From positions 1 to 11,367 of the forward strand of contig CAYUWM010000051.1 in the NCBI GenBank assembly GCA_964448395.1: DNA of 11,367 nt, given 5' to 3'. Position 1 is the stretch's first letter, and each line of letters starts with the position of its first letter. Origin of the DNA: CAYUWM01 sp964448395. GTDB taxonomy: Bacteria > Chloroflexota > Dehalococcoidia > E44-bin15. A program made the translations under genes and the position numbers. Of the stretch, positions 7,166-11,367 are shown piece after piece. Below the pieces are notes generated by a model. It was not told the DNA's origin. It saw only the letters and a list, made by a program, of their open reading frames with translations, and did no database searches.

Positions 7166-7548
7166 TTAACTTCCTCCTCTGTGTCCTTGTTCTCTGTAGA
7201 TTTGACTTCTCCTGCTGCGGATGCGATGGAACCGGCCAGAATGCGGTTACCGGCCAACTGCTCCTCCAGCACCTGTCGCACCAGGTCGCATGCCTCCCCG
7301 ATCTTACGGCTTGCCATGCTGTAATATATGCTGGTTCCCTCACGGCGCGTGGTGACGATGCCCCGCTCCCTCATAATGGCCAGGTGCTGCGACACGTTGG
7401 CCTGCGGCAGTCCCATACTGGAAACGATCTGGCCTACCGACATCTCCCCCCCGCGGAGCTGGTGGAGTATCATCAGGCGCTTGGGGTCGGCGAGCGTCTT
7501 GCATATCTCGGACTGGAGCTTGAAGAACTGCGCATCGGCTGTTTGCAT
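7123..7548 (-). CDS. ArsR/SmtB-family winged-helix transcriptional regulator
   Basis: The protein has 141 residues with a typical ArsR fold: LADPKRLMILHQL (about 19-31), recognition helix region SVGQIVSSMGLPQANVSQHL (37-56) and the wing RREGTSIYYSM (68-78). Proteins of this family repress their own operon until a metal, sulfur species or other signal releases them. The classical CxC metal site of arsenic or cadmium sensors (ELCVCDL type) is absent. The only cysteines are C16 and C87, so the signal may be thiol or redox based, but that is inference. ATG at 7548 is preferred because GGGA lies nine bases upstream. A GTG at 7563 would add five residues. It is the first gene of the redox operon and overlaps the next gene by 43 bp. 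Confidence 0.9.
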   Translation of the reverse strand: MQTADAQFFKLQSEICKTLADPKRLMILHQLRGGEMSVGQIVSSMGLPQANVSQHLAIMRERGIVTTRREGTSIYYSMASRKIGEACDLVRQVLEEQLAGNRILAGSIASAAGEVKSTENKDTEEEVKWHKNILIRNWRKR

Positions 7549-7567
7549 GATTCTATATCCCACTATG

Positions 7568-7612
7568 CATTATAACATATCTATATATTTATATAATAAT
7601 ATAGTTATAATG
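7568..7612. promoter_or_regulatory. Candidate ArsR operator: 9-bp inverted repeat across the promoter
   Basis: CATTATAAC (7568-7576) and GTTATAATG (7604-7612) are exact inverted repeats, 27 bp apart, that bracket the -10 box of the operon promoter. The centre is pure A/T apart from one C. A regulator bound here would block RNA polymerase, which fits autorepression by the adjacent ArsR protein. The 27-bp spacing is longer than usual for ArsR sites. Confidence 0.55.
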
Positions 7613-7621
7613 ATTTGTCAA
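7593..7621 (-). promoter_or_regulatory. Sigma-70-type promoter of the arsR redox operon
   Basis: The minus strand has a perfect -35 TTGACA (7621-7616), a 17-bp spacer and a -10 TATTAT (7598-7593, 5 of 6 matches). Transcription would start near 7586, about 38 nt before the ATG at 7548. An 11-bp palindrome, ATGGTGACCAT at 7623-7633, sits directly upstream of the -35 box and might bind an activator. Confidence 0.8.
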
Positions 7622-7686
7622 GATGGTGACCATGATTTGTTGGTGATCGTCCGATAGAGATAGACTTAAGCACAGACCCCCTGTTA

Positions 7687-8748
7687 TTAATCCTGTTCCC
7701 ACCCGGCGGGGGCGACCTCCATCTCGGTGATGAACTGGATGTCCACCTTGACCACCATAAAGGTGCGGTCTATTATCGCCCCGACCACCACCAGCTTGCC
7801 CGGCGTCCCGACGTACGGCGCGGGTCCGCCGTCCCTGGCGTAATGCTCGCCACTCGCTTCTATCTCCGCGCCGTCGATGCCCTTACCCGGAGCGGTTATG
7901 CGGTTGTAGTTACTCCCGGTAGTGCAGTATGAGTCTATCGGCAGAGTTGATGATATGCCCAGCGAGGTGAAGGCCACCTCCGTCTTCATCGGTATCAGCA
8001 GCGAGCCGGCGACGTCCGACATGCCATCCCCGATGATATAGGTCGTCGGTGGGGAAGCGCCCGAGGTGCTCTCGCTGGAGATATCCACATCGCCGATCCC
8101 GTCCTCCACATACAGCACGCCGTGGGCATCCTCCTCCAGCCGCCACACTATCTCGGTGTCTATGCCGGGCACCACGTCCTCGAGCGTGATCGGGTCTGGC
8201 TCGAAGCTGGACGCCTTGATGAACACTTCTCGGGAGCCGTTCACAATTGCCTTGCTGATCCGCAGCTCCATGCCGGTGCCCTGAGGAAGCTCGAATGAGT
8301 ACTCGGTAGGCGGAGCCCCCGACATCGACATCACCTGGCGCATCTCGCTGCTGGTTATTACATATTGAATCGTCCAGTATTCCCCGGGCGGCGGCGCGGT
8401 CACCGTCAGCACATCGCTCAGTTCCCCGATGGAGATAGTGTATTCGCCGGCCTCCTCCGGCGTGTGGGAGAAGCTTATCACTTCCGCCTCGTCGGCTTCC
8501 AGGGTGACATCTTTGACCTCGACTATCAAGCCGTCGATGCTGAGGTTGGCCGCGCAGGTGCCCTCCAGCCCGCCGATGTTGGTGACCTCCGCCGTGATGG
8601 TGACCGCCTCGTACGGCTCCACGTTGCCCGGGGAGATGGTGAGATTCGAGACCTCAAATTCCGCCGGCAGCGGGCCTCCGCAGCCACAGACCATGGTAAA
8701 GGTCAGGGTGAGGGCAATCAATGCCCTTTTGGGTCTGATACTAATCAT
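7687..8748 (-). CDS. CARDB-domain lipoprotein (paralogue 2)
   Basis: This is a 353-residue exported protein. A basic N-terminus (RPKR) and hydrophobic core lead to a lipobox VCGC with the modified Cys at 23, the same position as in the paralogue at 2427-3488. Residues about 29-117 form a CARDB-like domain (FEVSNLTISP, an AVTITAEVTNIGG core, FSHTPEEAGEY). The C-terminal part shares REVFIKASSFEPDP, GVLYVEDGIGDVDI, IDGAEIEASG, APYVGTPGKL and IQFITEMEVAP with that paralogue. AGGAG lies five bases before ATG at 8748. The gene starts 20 bp after the mfd stop codon with no room for its own promoter in the gap, so it is probably read from mfd or from a promoter inside its 3' end. The function is unknown; it is likely a surface or periplasmic-side binding protein. 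Confidence 0.85.
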   Translation of the reverse strand: MISIRPKRALIALTLTFTMVCGCGGPLPAEFEVSNLTISPGNVEPYEAVTITAEVTNIGGLEGTCAANLSIDGLIVEVKDVTLEADEAEVISFSHTPEEAGEYTISIGELSDVLTVTAPPPGEYWTIQYVITSSEMRQVMSMSGAPPTEYSFELPQGTGMELRISKAIVNGSREVFIKASSFEPDPITLEDVVPGIDTEIVWRLEEDAHGVLYVEDGIGDVDISSESTSGASPPTTYIIGDGMSDVAGSLLIPMKTEVAFTSLGISSTLPIDSYCTTGSNYNRITAPGKGIDGAEIEASGEHYARDGGPAPYVGTPGKLVVVGAIIDRTFMVVKVDIQFITEMEVAPAGWEQD

Positions 8749-8768
8749 GCTTGCTCCTATGGGCCTAA

Positions 8769-11367
8769 TTAACCAGATTCGTCCGGCGTTGTCAATGGCT
8801 GAGCGCCCCGGATGTGGTCGAGCACCTCCTCCAGCGTGTCCTTCCAGCCCTTGCCCAGCCCCCTCATGTCCAGCCGCACCTGGTTCGTGCCCACCACCAC
8901 CCCCTCGCGCGATATACCTTCGAGATGCATCTTGTCCAACCTGTGCCCGACAGCCATCTTGATGGTGAGCCGTCCCCCCTCGGTGGCAACCGACTCCACG
9001 CCGGCGGCCACCGCCAGTAGCTTGACCCTGATAGCGTAGAGCAGATTCCTCACCGCCGGCGGCATCTCCCCGAACCGGTCCTCCATCTCCGCGGCCATCT
9101 CCGCCACCTGCTCGGTGTCTACGAGATCGGCCAGCCGCTGGTATACGGACAGCCTCATGTCGAGGTCGTCGATGTATCCCGCGGGGATGTAGGCCTTCAA
9201 GGGCAGATCGATGGTCGGCGACTGTTGCGAGGCGACCGGCCTTTGCCCTTCACTTTTGAGGTTCTCCACCTCCTCGCGTAGCATGCGGCAGTACAGGTCG
9301 AAGCCCACCGCGCCGATGTGGCCGCTCTGCTCCGCCCCCAACAGGTTGCCAGCGCCCCGTATCTCCAGGTCGCGCATGGCGATGCGGAAGCCGGCGCCGA
9401 GCTCGGTGGCCTCGAAGATGGTCTGCAGCCGGCGCTGCGCCTGGTGGGTGAGGCGCTTGCCCCGGCCGTAGAGGAAGCAGGCGTAGGCCCTGTTGCTGCT
9501 GCGGCCCACGCGGCCCCTGAGCTGGTACAGCTGCGCCAGCCCCAGCCGGTCGGCGTCGTTGACGATCAGGGTGTTCACGTTGGGGATGTCCAGCCCGGAC
9601 TCGATGATGGTGGTGGCCACCAGCACATCGATTTCCCCCGCGGCGAACTCCAGCATGGCCCGCTCCAGCTGCTCCTCCGCCATCTGGCCGTGGGCCACGG
9701 CCACCCTTGCCTCGGGCACCAGCTCCGATACCCTGCTGGCGATGCGGTGTATGCTCTGCACCCGGTTGTGCACCAGGAACACCTGCCCTCCCCGCTCCAG
9801 CTCCCTCAACACGGCGTTGCGCACCAGCGACTCGTCATACTCGGACACGGTGGTCTTTATCGGCAATCTCTCCTCGGGCGGGGTCTCCATGGTGCTCATG
9901 TCCCGCACCCCGGACAGCGACATGTACAGCGTGCGCGGTATGGGGGTGGCGGTGAGGGTCAGCACGTCCACCTGCCGCCGCAACTTTTTGAGATGCTCCT
10001 TGTGCGCCACGCCGAACCTCTGCTCCTCGTCGATGATCACCAGCCCCAGGTTCTTGAACCCCACGTCTTTCTGCAGCAGGCGGTGGGTACCGATGACGAT
10101 GTCCACCGTGCCCCGCTTGAGCCCGGTGATGGCCTGGTCCTGCTCCCGCGGGCTGCGGAAGCGGCTCAGCACCGCCACGTTGACCGGGAAGGCGGCGAGG
10201 CGCTCGGTGAAGGTCTGGAAGTGCTGCTGCGCCAGCACGGTGGTGGGCACCAGCACCGCCACCTGCGTGCCGCCAAGCACCGCCTTGAACGCCGCCCGCA
10301 GCGCCACCTCGGTCTTGCCGTAGCCCACGTCGCCGCAGACCAGCCTGTCCATCGGCCTGCTTCTCTCCATGTCCCCCTTAATCTCCACCACCGCCCGCGC
10401 CTGGTCCGGCGTCTCGATGTAGGGGAACGATGCCTCCAGATCCTGCTGCCAGGTGGCGTCGGCAGAGAAGGCGAAGCCGGGGATCACCTCCCGCTCGGCG
10501 TACAGCGCGCGCAGCTCCTTTGCAAGCTCTCCCGCCGCCTGCTTCACCCGCCGCTTGGCGCGGGCCCACTCCTGCGTGCCCAGCCGGCTCAGCGCTGGCG
10601 GCACCCCGGACGAGCCCACGTACCGCCCCACTCTATCGGCTTGATCCCCGGGCACGTACAGCCGGTCGCCGTGGGCGTACTCCAGCACCAGGTACTCCCG
10701 CCGCGAGTCTCCAACCGACTTCATCTCCGTGCCGGCGAACCTGGCGATGCCGTGCTCCACGTGCACCACGTTGTCGCCCACCACCAGGTCGGACAGGGAG
10801 CCAGCCCTCCTCAGCGGGTACCGCTGCAATCTCCTCCGCTTCTTGGTGAACCCGAATATCTCGTAATCGGTGAACTGCATGGTCGAGCCGGTGTCCCAGC
10901 CACGGCCCAGCGAGCCCTGCACCAGCGACACCGCTCCCGGCGGCGGCACCCGCTCCAGCCGCCCCAGCGCCGGCGCGATGATGTCCTTCTCCTCCAGCAA
11001 CTCGGCGAGGCGCCGCGCCTGGTGGGACACGATGACGATACGCTTATCTCTCTTCTTGAGCATCTTCCTGACGCCGGCGATGAACGGCTCCAGCCGGCCC
11101 CCGTACTCGATGGCCGGGGCGAACGGCAGCACCGGCGCCCCCTCGCGCCAGTCCCACAATGCGAGCTGTTTGTCGATACGCTGTACCCGCTGCGATAGCT
11201 CCTCCCACGTGTGGTACGGCACCGGGGCATCGGCCGCCAGCTCGCCGCGGGCGATACGCTCTCTCCTCATCCCCCGCGACTCCGCGTCCATCTCCTCCAA
11301 CTCATGCTCCACCTCGGCGGGCTGCTCCAGCACCAGCAGAGACCCCGGAGGCAGGTAGTCCAGCAGG
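8769..11367 (-). CDS. mfd: Transcription-repair coupling factor Mfd (N-terminus beyond window)
   Basis: About 865 residues of the roughly 1150 usual for Mfd are present; the N-terminal UvrB-like part is cut by the right edge, where the frame is still open (LLDYLPPGSLLVLEQP). Domains in order are: the rest of the UvrB-homology region; the RNA polymerase-interacting CarD-like domain (VGDNVVHVEHGIARFAG, about 10785-10730); the RecG-like helicase with Walker A GDVGYGKTE (about 10335-10310), DEEQ box IIDEEQRFGV (near 10040), TATPIPRTL and a motif VI region QLYQLRGRVGRS; and the C-terminal TRCF domain. Mfd removes stalled RNA polymerase at DNA lesions and recruits UvrA. All main ATPase motifs look intact. 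The frame is continuous to TAA at 8771-8769. Confidence 0.97.
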   Translation of the reverse strand, partial: LLDYLPPGSLLVLEQPAEVEHELEEMDAESRGMRRERIARGELAADAPVPYHTWEELSQRVQRIDKQLALWDWREGAPVLPFAPAIEYGGRLEPFIAGVRKMLKKRDKRIVIVSHQARRLAELLEEKDIIAPALGRLERVPPPGAVSLVQGSLGRGWDTGSTMQFTDYEIFGFTKKRRRLQRYPLRRAGSLSDLVVGDNVVHVEHGIARFAGTEMKSVGDSRREYLVLEYAHGDRLYVPGDQADRVGRYVGSSGVPPALSRLGTQEWARAKRRVKQAAGELAKELRALYAEREVIPGFAFSADATWQQDLEASFPYIETPDQARAVVEIKGDMERSRPMDRLVCGDVGYGKTEVALRAAFKAVLGGTQVAVLVPTTVLAQQHFQTFTERLAAFPVNVAVLSRFRSPREQDQAITGLKRGTVDIVIGTHRLLQKDVGFKNLGLVIIDEEQRFGVAHKEHLKKLRRQVDVLTLTATPIPRTLYMSLSGVRDMSTMETPPEERLPIKTTVSEYDESLVRNAVLRELERGGQVFLVHNRVQSIHRIASRVSELVPEARVAVAHGQMAEEQLERAMLEFAAGEIDVLVATTIIESGLDIPNVNTLIVNDADRLGLAQLYQLRGRVGRSSNRAYACFLYGRGKRLTHQAQRRLQTIFEATELGAGFRIAMRDLEIRGAGNLLGAEQSGHIGAVGFDLYCRMLREEVENLKSEGQRPVASQQSPTIDLPLKAYIPAGYIDDLDMRLSVYQRLADLVDTEQVAEMAAEMEDRFGEMPPAVRNLLYAIRVKLLAVAAGVESVATEGGRLTIKMAVGHRLDKMHLEGISREGVVVGTNQVRLDMRGLGKGWKDTLEEVLDHIRGAQPLTTPDESG

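Noticed and set aside
7123..7548. Arsenic-resistance regulator
   Set aside because: The family is ArsR, but the CxC arsenite site is missing and no arsenic genes are nearby, so I give no arsR symbol or metal.
9318..11198. A 626-codon plus-strand open frame opposite mfd
   Set aside because: The minus strand is a clear Mfd with all helicase motifs. The plus frame is rich in His, Arg, Gln and Leu, as expected for the complement of GC-rich coding DNA.

Overview
The window is about 11.4 kb of fairly GC-rich bacterial DNA. All seven genes I can support lie on the minus strand, so transcription runs from the right edge to the left edge. The organism is probably an anaerobic bacterium. Mfd shows it is bacterial. 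Dockerin/cohesin modules, Thr/Pro-rich surface linkers, CARDB lipoproteins and a soluble FAD/Fe-S oxidoreductase pair would fit Chloroflexota (Dehalococcoidia-like), but this placement is inference from gene content.

Layout in the direction of transcription. (1) 11367-8769 is the C-terminal three quarters of mfd, cut by the window edge. (2) 8748-7687 is a CARDB lipoprotein only 20 bp downstream of mfd. (3) A strong promoter at 7621-7593, overlapped by a 9-bp inverted repeat, starts a compact four-gene operon: an ArsR-type repressor (7548-7123), a 110-residue protein with a CC-GPGGC motif (7165-6833), a GlcD-like FAD oxidase (6796-5330), and an Fe-S protein with two ferredoxin motifs and two CCG domains (5373-3706). 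(4) 3488-2427 is a second CARDB lipoprotein, paralogous to the first, with its own promoter and a strong ribosome binding site. (5) After a 275-bp gap with two perfect stem-loops comes a membrane-anchored cohesin plus dockerin protein (2151 to beyond position 1). It continues into at least 330 residues of Thr-alternating stalk encoded by a hexanucleotide-like repeat.

The most interesting feature is in the Fe-S protein. The reading frame is broken by one TGA (4350-4348) that falls exactly on the second Cys of the second CCG motif. The same frame continues with the rest of that domain, including the CPxC motif at the same 34-residue spacing seen in the first domain. The best reading is one 555-residue selenoprotein with a Cys-Sec-Gly motif, not two genes. 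It would place selenium at a site where related heterodisulfide-reductase-type proteins bind a noncubane iron-sulfur cluster.

The operon probably encodes a regulated redox module: the FAD subunit oxidises an organic substrate (possibly a 2-hydroxy acid) and passes electrons to the Fe-S/selenium subunit. The substrate and the role of the small Cys protein cannot be read from the sequence.
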